A DNA stretch of 64,000 nucleotides from Amorphophallus konjac (lineage: Eukaryota; Streptophyta; Magnoliopsida; Alismatales; Araceae): NCBI GenBank assembly GCA_022559845.1, contig CM040125.1, positions 323,399,829 through 323,463,828 of the forward strand. The letters are read 5' to 3'. Numbering within the stretch: the first letter of the stretch is position 1; each line of letters begins with the position of its first letter. The translations under genes were made by a program, and so were the position numbers. Below, piece by piece: positions 44,767 through 55,985 of this stretch. The notes under the pieces are model-generated. The model ran no database searches and was not told where the DNA came from. It saw nothing but the letters and a program-made list of their open reading frames with translations.

Positions 44767-45091
44767 TGAAGTCCCGTGATCAATGACACCCAAGAGGGGG
44801 GTGAATTGGGTGTTTACCAATTTTAAGAAAACTTTTGGCCTTTTATAAAATATGTGATATAATGCTAATCAAGGGGTTCAAAACTGTTTGATTACAAATC
44901 AGATTTATCAACCTTTATATGATAAGATATAGATTAAACAAGATCTATGTAGATAAATCCGGAACAACAATTTACACTAACACTCATGTAGAATGGAGGT
45001 AGAGGAAATGGAACAAACCGCATAATACAAACACAATGCACAACGGTTTTTAAGGTGGTTCGGATGCAACGACGGCAATCCTACGTCCACC

Positions 45092-45411
45092 CCTCACCAA
45101 ACTCGGTGAGGCTTCACTCGGGGATAAATCCTCAAACGGAGACGACGCTCCAACCACACACGCAGGACGACGCCTGCCCACACACACGGGGACACGCCCC
45201 AAAACACACACACACACGGAGATGAAGTCTCCAACACGATCCAACAAGTGGATCAACAAGACACACACATGCTGCGACAAGTGCAGCACTCCACACATAC
45301 AAACACTAAGATCTGGATAAAACCTCACACACACGCAGATCTAAGAAGCCCTACGCACACACGAATCAAATAAGAAACACACACACACGACCACGGATCC
45401 AACAACGATCC
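45092..45411 (-). repeat. Hairpin string in R-U5 of element 3 (3' LTR)
   Basis: Stems on the plus strand: CCTCACC/GGTGAGG (45092-45111), GGAG/CTCC (45138-45151), GCAGG/CCTGC (45162-45177), GGGG/CCCC (45188-45200), GGAGA/TCTCC (45218-45232), GATCC/GGATC (45238-45254), TGCTGC/GCAGCA (45270-45288) and GGATC/GATCC (45395-45411). CA-repeat linkers separate them. Loops recur (ACGACG twice, ACAAGT twice) although the stems differ. Confidence 0.75.
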
Positions 45412-45930
45412 ACACACACACGAGTTTGCAGTTTATAAGAACACAAATCTCAAACTTTAAAGCACAAGACACCAATATGAGTAAACCACAGTTTAGAAAG
45501 CTTCTGATATGGCTCCCCTTAAAGATATGTTGCAGATCTTTGCTTTGATTCCTTCTTCACTTGAATTGTTTCAGATTAAGCTTGAATGGCCTTGGAGTTG
45601 ATGTAGAATTTGCTGCACGGAGTACTGTTCACGGCTACAGTACTCTTCCTTCTTCACTTGGATAACCTTCCTTTGATCTCTTCTTGAAACCCTTGCTTGC
45701 TTCTTGATAGTCTCACCCTTGATCTCTCTTTGTTGGTTGCTTGATTCTTCACTTCATAGATGCTTGTTGGCTTGAGAAGTACCTTGAATGGGTTGGAGAT
45801 AGATGAAGAACTTGCTGCATGAAGTACTGTTCATGGAGCTACAATACTCTCTTCTTCCTCCTTGGACAGCACCTTCTTGATCTCCCTTGAAGCCCTCTTT
45901 AATTGTTAGGGTTATGACTCCAAATGAGAT

Positions 45931-45940
45931 GTTTTATAGC
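45931..45940 (-). promoter_or_regulatory. TATA box of element 3, 3' LTR
   Basis: Minus strand GCTATAAAAC. The 5' LTR has GCTATAGAAC at the same place (53884-53893), a likely loss-of-function change. Confidence 0.6.
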
Positions 45941-46078
45941 CCTTGAATGGTCCATGGACATCCCCCAGACCAGATCCACATTTTGTGGGTGATTTGGTGT
46001 CATTGAGATTAAAGAATTACAAGGAGAAAGGCTCTTCTCGAAGTGGAAAACAAAGTCAACATATGTTGGCTCAGGGCT

Positions 46079-46177
46079 GGCGGTCGACCTGTGGAAGCTG
46101 GCGGTCTACCGCTACTGAGAAACATGTAGAAATTTGATCCCTGAAATTTTAGGTTGACCTGGGGCGGTCGACCTATA
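46079..46177 (-). repeat. GCGGTCGACC array, element 3 (3' LTR)
   Basis: Four units: GGCGGTCGACCTG, GGCGGTCTACCGC, AGGTTGACCTG and GGCGGTCGACCTA. The 5' LTR has six. Confidence 0.7.
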
Positions 46178-46816
46178 GTTCTGCAGGATGAGACTTTTTA
46201 GGTTTCACCCCCGAACTCCATTGAACCCACTTAAGTCTGAGGCTTCAAACTCCTTTGATCTTGGGAAATATATGTTGAGTGTTTTGACCTACAAAATCAT
46301 AGAAAAAAAGGATTAGGACTTTGATCAATAATTCATGCGGTAATTACATGAAGTACATGTATGAAACCCCTTTGGCCATTTGGCAATATCAATCAATCAA
46401 CAAGAGCTTATTGTAAACCGTTTGAGCAAGATATAAGTACCATGATTCCAATTTTCAAGCAAGTTTCTCATGAGTTGTTTCAACATAATGCAAGCTCAAA
46501 ATGATATGTGAAATATGTATTAGAGTTCAAAAGGTGATTTACATTGAGACCCAATTTCACATATAAGATTGGAACAATTGTTGCTTTCACAAATGCATGT
46601 ATGTAGCCAAGCTCCATGAAGAGTATGCATGGGAAGCATTCAAAGCACATGTTCAAGTCAATCATATTCAACCAATCGACAGGAACAATCAATCATTTAG
46701 TTTAGTTATCACCATTCACTTAATCGCACATGAACATCAAAATCATGACTTCAACAACCATCAAAACCAAGGCATCACACAAGAAGTTTAGTTATCATCA
46801 AAATCATAGTTCAACA

Positions 46817-46830
46817 ATCTCCCCCTTTTT
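46817..46830 (-). other. Polypurine tract of element 3
   Basis: Minus strand AAAAAGGGGGAGAT directly before the 3' LTR start TGTTGAAC. Similar tracts recur upstream at 46911, 46955, 48427, 48461 and 50269. Confidence 0.85.
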
Positions 46831-49225
46831 GATGATGACAAACGAAGTGATGATGACAAACTAAATGAGGATACAACATGTTCTTCTTCCCCTATCACAA
46901 TCATCAATTTTTCTCCCCCTTTGACATAATCAAAAAGTGGGATAATGCAAATCTTTCTCCCCCTGGGACATGATCAACAATATCAACAAGCGTATCTCCC
47001 TTGGAAATAACAATAGCCCATATTATCAAATCAGACGAAGCAAGGGCAAATCATAGACGAACAAAGCAATGTGATTCCAATCAGAGGAAACCAATTGGTG
47101 ATTATGCTCACAAATCAATTTGATACCATCCAAAGCAAATGCAGTCAAGCAAGTATTGATACCAAATGAAAGTAATGATTGGCCTCAAGGATATGAGCCA
47201 GTGGAGACGTTCACAAGATGAGGTGTTAAGTAGGATAGCATTCAAAAGTTAGATCCTATGTCAGACTTTTACAACATGCAAGAGCAGGAGGACAGAACAA
47301 GAGAGTTTATTTTGATTTTCAAAATTTTTGATTTTTATATTTATTTTGTGGAAATGCATAACAGCTCAATACAAACATGTGACACTATGAATGCATGCAA
47401 TGCAACTGAACAGACATGATGACAATATGAATGCAATCACATGAAACTCAATGCAAGCATACAATGAAATGAAAAACAACTAGGCCAAATTTTTTTTTGA
47501 ACTCAAAAACCATTTTTGGAGTGTGATGGATTTTCATATTTTTGATTTTTGATTTGTGGTTTGAAATGCATGAGATGCAGCACATGCAAGTGATGCCATA
47601 TGAGATGTACAATCAAACAAATATGTATATGTACATGCAGCACAGTGCCCCCATACTTATATAAGAGAGGATAGGTATAGGAAGGGTGCATGAGGGTCAT
47701 GATAATTGGAATGCACATGTGTAGCACATGGGGGGTTGTGCAATCGTATAGGAGATTCATGCAATTGCTAAAGCAGTCAATCAACTTTCTGAATACATAT
47801 TAAATCAAATTTCCAGATGTGTAAGTGAGAAACATGAAAGATGATAGTTGCAATAGGGATATTCAGATTTTTATATTAACACAAGGAGACATTTTACAGA
47901 CTACACTTCAATTTTGAGAACAACGTATTGTAGGCTACGCTCTACCATAATGTGTTTTCACCAATATTTTTTAACCTAACCAAAATCACATGATAGTCAG
48001 AATTTTTCAAGAGTGATCATGTTCAAATAATTCCTTTTTACGCGAGTAGACGCATGGAGCTCATGCCAGAATCCCCGATTACTCAGAACACAGAATCATT
48101 TCATCTCATTATGAATAAAGATACTAGTCAACACCTTTCAGATATGAACCACATCACGTCTCAGGTGACACGTGCCCAGTTTACTCAGTGAGACCGAGTA
48201 TTGCTCTATCTTTCATTTTCATTTCAGATTTTTCAACAAAGATAGGTAGGCAGCTTTTCCCTCAACTATCTCTTCAACATACATACAACAAGTTTAACAT
48301 CTCGAGAGTGTTGAAAAGAAATTCATATATCCTTATCTTTAACACTCATTTTCACATTTTGTGCATGAAGTGTGCGAATTTGATTCAGCATGTATACGAA
48401 AATGTCATGAATACACAACAGTGCAACTCCCCCTAAGTAGATGCACTTATGAAATATAAACTCCCCCAGAGTGTATGACATGAAGCACTCCAATAATGAC
48501 TCGAATGCAGCATTATTTAGCAAGAAGGGATAAGGCTATAGAAGTGCCAAAGGATGGGGTTGAATAGCATATAATAGCACACATTGGGAGTTTATGCAAA
48601 TGCACTATGACATGCATGCGAGCAATATGATGTCAATTTGATACCAATGGAATGGATAATTTGATATCAATTGAATGGATGCCAACTGAATGAACTAAGT
48701 GCAACTAATGCATGAGTTCCAATGCAATAGAACGTATGAGCATATAAGAATGCGATGCAACGTGCAAAGTGATTCAGACTTTTGATTTTCATTTGCATGA
48801 TCTAAAAGCACCTTATGCATTGAATTATGATGCATGCAACGTATAACTATGTGAGAGTGGAATGCAAGTTATTTGACAAGATGAGAGTTTTATTTCTAAT
48901 CTAATGTGACAACTTCCACATGAGACTATTTGCATTCAATTAATGGATCAACCAATCATTTTTTTTTGACATGATCTTTATGAATGAGGCTGCATACATG
49001 ATCAAAATTAAGCAATGCAACCCAATTTTTTGAATTTTTTAAAAATAGATTTTCAAAGGTCATTCACAAGTATTGAAATGAGAATTTATCCAAGAGTCGA
49101 ATGTATGAATCATTTAATCATAGACATGTTTTCAATTTACATAGTTCAGCTCAAGAATTCATTCACACATCAACCATTCACAAGCATGTCACAATCGTCA
49201 AGATCTGGTTTGAGGTGGAGATTTT

Positions 49226-49281
49226 AGTCCGAAGACCCAGCTTACGCATAGGGAATGCTTCCAAGTGGACATGATCCACTC
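49226..49281 (-). ncRNA. Two-hairpin module 2, element 3
   Basis: In element direction: hairpin 1 GAGTGGA, loop TCATG, TCCACTT (49281-49263); a 25-base linker with GGAAGC and TGCGTAAG; hairpin 2 GGTC, loop TTCG, GACT (49237-49226). Pairing is kept although the stem bases differ from the other copies. Confidence 0.6.
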
Positions 49282-50368
49282 TTCCACAGACGCCATTTGA
49301 TATACCAGATATGTAATTCAATTCAAGTGTGATCATGTAATTCAAATTGAGAATATACAGTATGCAACCACTTCATACACATCTTTCAAGATTTTTAATT
49401 TGATTCAGTCAATTAGGCACATTCATCACAACATACTAGTAAATGACAATTCAAATTTTTAGAGTCAATACATGTCACTTGAGAGTGTCACCAAGTGACA
49501 AAGACGGCCATTGCATGAATTGACAAGGTTGAATTACCTTAGTTCAGGAGATAAGATTGGAAGCCTTCAATCACTAAAATCACCAACCTCACGAAGATTG
49601 ATATTTCAGATTTTACTTTCTTACCGTTGCCTTGAGAATCCATTTTCTTCCAAGCCTTCCACCTGCAATCCAAAAGAAGAATAAAATTCAATTTACTCAT
49701 TGAGTGTATTTTAAAATCTTCTTGCACAATCCCTGCAAAATGTTCACAAAAGGCATTATTAGTAGCTCAGAAATGATATCATCCACGTATGCTTGAACCA
49801 CGAATATATCTTTTACCTGATTTACCTTGTGAGAGGTGTTTGATCAACCTTACCTATTGAACCTGTTCTCAATCAAAAGATGCGGGCTTTTCATACCGTG
49901 CCTTGGGTACTTGCTTTAGCACGTACAAAGACTTTCACCACCTTATACTTGAGTCGATCCTGGAGGTTGTTCTACATAAAGTATCACATCTTCTTGTAGC
50001 AACTTGAGAGGGCTCTCATCATTTTCATCCTTACAAGGTATTCCTTTCATTTACTCAAGCTTGGCCATGACTAGCCTATCATCATTTAGATTTGGGAGTA
50101 TAATCTGCATCCAAGGAAAAGAGGACTTGAGTTGTCAATTTCGATTCAATTTTATTGACAATGGTATGATAAATTATTTTAACAATCAACATCCCCTAGA
50201 CAGCTTTAGATGCAATGTATGACTCATGTGTGAACCTAAACATTAAGTTCATATGACAAATGTGGTTGCTCCCCCTTAGTGTGTGCATGAATGCAAGATG
50301 TTCATTAACGTCTTAATACCATGTGCAACCTGTAACTAATTGACTCATAGTACTAGGCGGAGAACTTA

Positions 50369-50423
50369 GATCCGAAGATCACCTCACGCGTAATGATAGT
50401 TTTCAGACAGGCTTAACCTGCCC
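50369..50423 (-). ncRNA. Two-hairpin module 1, element 3
   Basis: In element direction: hairpin 1 GGGCAGG, loop TTAAG, CCTGTCT (50423-50405); a 24-base linker with ACGCGTGAGG; hairpin 2 GATC, loop TTCG, GATC (50380-50369). Upstream it shares ATATCAAATG and GTGGAAG with the other copies. Confidence 0.6.
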
Positions 50424-50886
50424 TTCCACATGTCATCATTTGATATACTATGTAATCATGGATGACGAAGGCAGGAGGATTGTAATGCATTATGGCATGA
50501 ATACACAATGTTCAATATTTGTAAGACATCACGTGAAGGTATATGCATACTTAGTGTATGTGGTGAAATCATGCTTTAATGAATCTTCAAGCTCTTCTTT
50601 ACACGAAGATGCTATATGACAATTGATATGCGCACAAATATGTAAACAACTATGAATGAAATGCATGTACAGACATATGCAAGATTACATGACTATATGA
50701 CACAAAGTAAGTTAAAACATGATACAATCACTACAGAAAGTAGGAGGGATATCACATGATCTTCAAATTCAGTTTTTGATTTTTCTTCGAACCTGACTTA
50801 TGCCACTTGACTCGAGTGCCTTACCTTCTTGACGAAGACAGATTTCATATTTTACATTCACATGGCACACCTGCAAAACAGATTTC

Positions 50887-52616
50887 TCATTTGGTATTCT
50901 TAGGTACCCAAACCATCTTGGGTCCTTGTGGGTTAGCAGCAACATGGGCATGTGGTTTCCAATTTTTGACAACATTCAAATCATCATTTTTCTTTAGAAA
51001 ACAATAATACTTAACATTCCCAGATTTATCAAAGTGATGGTAGAAGGCACGTGGCATCATATTCTTTCTTCTCATGGGTTCTACTAATTTATGTGTGTGA
51101 GTATGATGTGTTGAGTAGGAGTTCTTTCTCTTCAACAATAACCAGCAATGTGAAGTTGTATGACCCTATTTACCACAATGATTACAATGCATGGAAGGTT
51201 TTGTGGTGAAGACTTTCTTTGTATTTTTTAAAATAGCTTGGTTTCTACATGCTCTTAAATCATCATTCTTCATAATGAAACAATTATGCATAGCATGTCC
51301 ATATTTTCCACAATAAAAATATGTGAGTTTCTTTCTAATTGGTTGTGTGTGTGGAAGAGATATGTTCAACATGCATGGAGGTGCTAGCAGCATTTTTGGA
51401 TTTTTGATGCAAATTGATTTTCTTTGTGGATGCATGTGTGTGCGCAACATGATTTTTCTTTTTTACATTTTCATTTGATCTTTTTATTATCTGTGAAGAA
51501 GATTGATTTGGGGACCCATTTGATGTACTGGCTATGTTTGAACTATGCACAAAAGATGTATAAACTTTATTTTTAAACTTCTTTTTGTTCACAGGATTAA
51601 AACCCAACCCTTCCCTTTAAAAATTCACTTTCGTCCCCAATAATTTGTCCAAATTTTCTTGACCATTCACAAATCTAGACAATGAAGCATTCAAGTCAAG
51701 AATTTCAGATTGAAGAGATGCAATGTGCAATTCATAGGAAACCATCTTATTTTCATAGGAGTTGACTTATTCATGTAAAATAGCATTGATGGTTTTATGA
51801 CTTTCAATTTCTTGCAACAAAGCATGCACTTTTTCAGATTCATCAATATTCACAAATTTTCCTTTTTCAAAAGTAAGTAATCTTTCAGAAATTGTTCTAT
51901 TCAATTCCTTCAGTTTCTCATTTTCCATTTCAAGATTTTTTATCATGAGCAAACTCATTTTGACCATTGTTCATAAGACTTACTCTCTCTCTCAGCTCTT
52001 TGTTTTCATTTCTTAAAGAAGAAATTTGATCTTTGTGAATTTTAATGTCGAACACATGACCATCAATCAATTCCTTCAAGTGTGAGCATTCTTTACATGG
52101 AGAATCACATTTATTTTGTCCAACATTCTTTTTCAATTTTTTATTTTCAGACTTAACCCTCTCATATTTATCAGCAAGCTCATCATAAGCAATCAATAAC
52201 TCCTCATAGCTAAATTCATCTTCATTATCAGAATCAGAATTTACCTTTGAGTTTGATTCAACTTCCTGATCACTCCCTTGATCACTCGTGCCTGCCACAA
52301 GACATTGGTCTTCATGCTCTTCCCGGACTTTGGTTAAGCCAACCAAGATATCCTTCACAGATCTGCAATGGGAGACAAAAGGGAAATGATTAGAATCAAC
52401 TGCAGCAATAAGTAATTTTAGAACCAAATAATTTTGATCATGTTTAAGCTTGGAATCTGCGGTCCAGACAGATTTATCTTTAGGCAACTCATAAGGACCA
52501 TGTGAGATAAGCTTCCATAGCTTAGGATCATATGAGTTGACTAGATTGCACATCCTTCCTAACCACAAATCAAAATTGCAACTATCAAACATCGGTGGAG
52601 AATTCAAAGTGTACAT
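50887..52616 (-). pseudogene. Gag of Copia element 3
   Basis: Starts at the ATG at 52616, 60 bases after the PBS. The first 228 codons are open: N-terminal gag domain (PPMFDSCNFDLWLGRM, LWKLISHGPYELP), acidic stretch and coiled-coil start. A frameshift near 51945, a stop near 51767, another near 51610 and a second frameshift near 51400 follow. The knuckle region (51340-50990) has YFYCGKYGHAMHNC and CNHCGK-stop-GHTTSHC, and the gene ends GPKMVWVPKNTK-stop at 50887. Same architecture as the element 1 and 2 gags, about 575 codons in total. Not functional in this copy. Confidence 0.85.
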
Positions 52617-52675
52617 AATGGTAGTCAGTGATCTGGATCACTCTAGATCGTTAGATCTATAAAAATTAGAGCCTT

Positions 52676-52688
52676 GGCTCTGATACCA
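52676..52688 (-). other. Primer-binding site of element 3
   Basis: Minus strand TGGTATCAGAGCC, two bases from the LTR end at 52691. Intact complement of initiator tRNA-Met. Confidence 0.95.
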
Positions 52689-52690
52689 AT

Positions 52691-54800
52691 TGAAGTCCCA
52701 CGATCAATGACACCCAAGAGGGGGGTGAATTGGGTGTTTACCAATTTTAAGAAAACTTTTGGCCTTTTATAAAATAAGTGATATAATGCTAATCAAGGGG
52801 TTCAAAACTGTTTGATTACAAATAGGATTTATCAACTTTTATATGATAAGATATAGATTAAACAAGATCTATGTAGATAAATCCGGAACAACAATTTACA
52901 CTAACACTCATGTAGAATGGAGGTAGAGAAAATGGAACAAACCACATAATACAAACACAATGCACAGTGGTTTTTAAGGTGGTTCAGATGCAACGACGGC
53001 AATCCTACATCCACCCCTCACCAAACCCGGTGAGGCTTCACTCGGGGATAAATCCCCAAATGGAGACGACGCTCCAACCACACACGCAGGACGACGCCTG
53101 CCCACACACACGCGGACGCGCCCCAAAATACACACACACACGGAGACGAAGTCTCCAACACGATCCAACAAGCGGATCAACAAGACACACACATGCTGTG
53201 ACACGTGCAGCACTCCACACACACAAACACTAAGATCTGGATAAAACCACACACACACACAGATCTAAGAAGGCCTACGTACACACGAATCAAATACGAA
53301 ACACACACACGACCACGGATCCAACAACGATCCACACACACACACGAGTTTGCAGTTTATAAGAATACAAATCTTAAACTTTAAAGCACAAGACACCAAT
53401 ATGAATAAACCACAGTTTAGAAAGCTCCTGATATGGCTCCCCCTAAAGATATGTTACAGATCTTTGCTTTGATTCCTTCTTCACTTGAATTGCTTCAGAT
53501 TAAGCTTGAATGGCCTTGGAGTTGTTGTAGAATTTGCTGCACGGAGTACTGTTCACGGCTACAGTACTCTTCCTTCTTCACTTGGATAACCTTCCTTTGA
53601 TCTCTTCTTGAAACCCTTGCTTGCTTCTTGATAGCCTCACCCTTGATCTCTCTTTGTTGGTTGCTTTTTTTTTTTCACGCTTTGTTGGTTGCTTGATTCT
53701 TCACTTCATAGATGCTTGTTGGCTTGAGAAGTACCTTGAATGGGTTAGAGATAGATGAAGAACTTGCTGCACGAAGTACTGTTCACGGAGCTACAGTACT
53801 CTCTTCTTCCTCCTTGGACAGCACCTTCTTGATCTCCCTTGAAGCCCTCTTTGATTGTTAGGGTTATGACTCCAAATGAGATGTTCTATAGCCCTTGAAT
53901 GGTCCAAGGACATCCCCCAGACCAGATCCACATTTTGTGGGTGATTTGGTGTCATTGGGATTAAAGAATTACAAGGAGAAAGGCTCTTCTCGAAGTGGAA
54001 AACAAAGTCAACATATGTTGGCTCGGGGCTGGCGGTCGACCTGTGGAAGCTGGCGGTTGACCGCTATTGAGAAACCTGTAGAAATTTGATCCCTGAAATT
54101 TTAGGTCGACCTAGAGCGGTCGACCGCTACTGTCGGTCGACCTGAGGCGGTCGACCTATAGTTCTGCAGGATGAGACTTTTTAGGTTTCACCCCCGAACT
54201 CCATTGCAACCCATTTAAGTCTGAGGCTTCAAACTTCTTTGATCTTGGAGAATATATGTTGAGTGTTTTGACCTACAAAATCATAGAAAAAAAGGATTGT
54301 GACTTTGATCAATAATTCATGTGATAATTGCATGAAGTACATGTATGAAACCCCTTTGGCCATTTGGCAATATCAATCAATCAACAAGAGCTTATTGTAA
54401 ACCGTTTGAGCAAGATATAAGTACCATGATTCTAATTTTCAAGCAAGTTTCTCATGAGTTGTTTCAATATAATGCAAGCTCAAAATGATATGTGAAATAT
54501 GTATTAGAGTTCAAAAGGTGATTTACATTGAGACCCAATTTCACATATAAGATTGGAACAATTGTTACTTTCACAAATGCATGTATGTAGCCAAGCTCCA
54601 TGAAGAGTATGCATGGGAAGCATTCAAAGCACATGTTCAAGTCAATCATATTCAACCAATCGACAGGAACAATCAACCATTTAGTTTAGTTATCACCATT
54701 CACTTAATCGCACATGAACATCAAAACCATGACTTCAACAACCATCAAAACCAAGGCATCACACAAGAAGTTTAGTTATCATCAAAACCATAGTTCAACA
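52691..54800 (-). mobile_element. 5' LTR of element 3
   Basis: 2110 bp, about 60 bp longer than the 3' LTR. It has an extra T-rich insertion near 53665-53690 and about 32 bp more of the GCGGTCGACC array (54031-54160). Hairpin string at 53016-53345, including GGGG/CCCC at 53044-53057, which is broken in the 3' LTR. Confidence 0.9.
54031..54160 (-). repeat. GCGGTCGACC array, element 3 (5' LTR)
   Basis: Six units, including AGCGGTCGACCGCT, a perfect 14-bp palindrome, at 54115-54128. Two units are absent from the 3' LTR. Confidence 0.75.
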
Positions 54801-55916
54801 ATGAACATATTAGGGTGGTTTTGCTTGGGTTTTAGCAAGGGTAAAATGTTCTTTTCACACTGCTCTCATGGGTGTATATATATCATACGAATATAGAAGA
54901 AAAATACAAGAGCTCTAATTTCTCTATCTTTTTTGTAGGAGAACGACGGGAAGAAGGAGGGAGGCTGAGGAAGAGCACGAGATTCATCTACTTCCATCAA
55001 TTTCTGGAGCTCGTGATTGAAGAAAGAAAGGAGTGGATCGAGAAGAGGAACGCGTGGACGTCCTCAACGTCGGCATTCGGCTATCCTCTGACCCGAGCAT
55101 TAGAGATTATCAACTACACCTCATTTCTTCTCATGGGGAACTACTTCCATATCTTGTTTACATCTATTTGTGTCATTTGCTTTTGATTTTTGGGGTTGCA
55201 TTGATCATATCTTGTATTTCCGATTTCTGAACATACATTTCTGTGGACCGTCTGCAGACGGGTGTTTGTGTGAAGGCGGAGCTGCGTCTCCGCGTGTGTG
55301 GATTATTGTAGGGAAAGTTTTCCCCAAGTTTGTGAGTATAGACGGAGCTGCAACTCTGTGTGGTTTTAGTGTCCGAGGTGTGTTCCCTGATTCTGTGTGT
55401 GGGTGTGTGTGCTATGGTGGCAGTGTCTTGGGGCTAGGCCCCGTGTGTACATTACTGCGGAAGCAGCGTGTGTGGTGTTGGGGTTCGTCCCCGTGTTGCT
55501 ATGATTGTAGCGTGTAGTGAAGCCTCACCGGGGTTCGGTGAGGGGTGGACGTAGGGAGCCCGTCGTGGTCTCGAACCACCTAAAAATCCCCATGTTCGTT
55601 GTGATTGCCTGTGTGTTTGTCCTTTTCTTCTATCTCCCTTCACAGGTCAATTATTTGGATTTTTATTCACTGCACCGTGACACATAGTTTCATCCGCTAT
55701 TCTCTTTAGGCCTAATTTCACTGGTCACTTGCATTGATAATCCGTGTGAGATCGAAAAGATCGAGAGAATAGTATAATCTCACTTCAGTATAGGATAATT
55801 AACGTTGTTAATTGTATTTCCGCTGTGTTTAGTTTAGATAGTTTTTCAAAATCCACCATCTCGACTGGGGGACAATTCAACCCCCCTTCTTGTCCGCCAT
55901 CAAGTCTGGGCCAACA
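54801..55916 (+). mobile_element. LTR of Copia element 2, copy A', right part
   Basis: Resumes at ATGAACATATTAGGG exactly as in copy A at 29497. Contains the TATA-like box near 54875, the hairpin string (about 55252-55520; the GCGGAG/CTCCGC stem is intact here) and the U5 stem CCTCACC/GGTGAGG (55523-55543). Ends GGCCAACA before the PBS. Confidence 0.85.
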
Positions 55917-55918
55917 AT

Positions 55919-55931
55919 TGGTATCAGAGCC
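55919..55931 (+). other. Primer-binding site, element 2 copy A'
   Basis: TGGTATCAGAGCC, an intact tRNA-Met complement; copy A has one change. Confidence 0.95.
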
Positions 55932-55985
55932 CAGTCTCTGATTTTTTAGTGGACCTTGCGGTCTAGGAGTAAAGATCTGTTCATG

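Larger units (their letters stand above)
44767..46816 (-). mobile_element. 3' LTR of element 3
   Basis: 2050 bp, TGTTGAACTATG...GGGACTTCA in its own direction. Contains a GCGGTCGACCGC-type array (46079-46177), a TATA box (45931-45940), a hairpin string (45138-45411) and the U5 hairpin (45092-45111). Confidence 0.9.
46831..50886 (-). mobile_element. Non-coding interior of element 3
   Basis: About 4.1 kb, AT-rich, with no frame beyond about 93 codons and no pol motif. It holds two copies of the two-hairpin module (49226-49281 and 50369-50423), other inverted repeats (e.g. GCATGGAGCTCATGC at 48051-48065), and at least five purine tracts resembling the polypurine tract. It replaces pol. The part nearest gag keeps a CAGGTGTGCC that may be the old gag-protease junction. 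Confidence 0.7.
44767..54800 (-). mobile_element. Complete 10-kb Copia element 3 (gag only, no pol)
   Basis: A full LTR-to-LTR insertion, 10,034 bp, flanked by the 5-bp repeat ATGAA (44762-44766 and 54801-54805). Copy A shows the empty site ATGAA once at 29497-29501. In its own direction: 5' LTR 54800-52691, PBS 52688-52676, gag 52616-50887, about 4.1 kb non-coding, polypurine tract 46830-46817, 3' LTR 46816-44767. The two LTRs are similar, differing mainly by array copy number and a T-rich insertion near 53665. No protease, integrase, RT or RNase H motif exists inside. This fits the TR-GAG class, which depends on enzymes from other elements. Confidence 0.9.

Noticed and set aside
29218..54160. 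GGTCGACC motifs as SalI linker or vector contamination
   Set aside because: They occur at matching positions in two LTR copies each, with flanking sequence and base changes typical of old genomic repeats.
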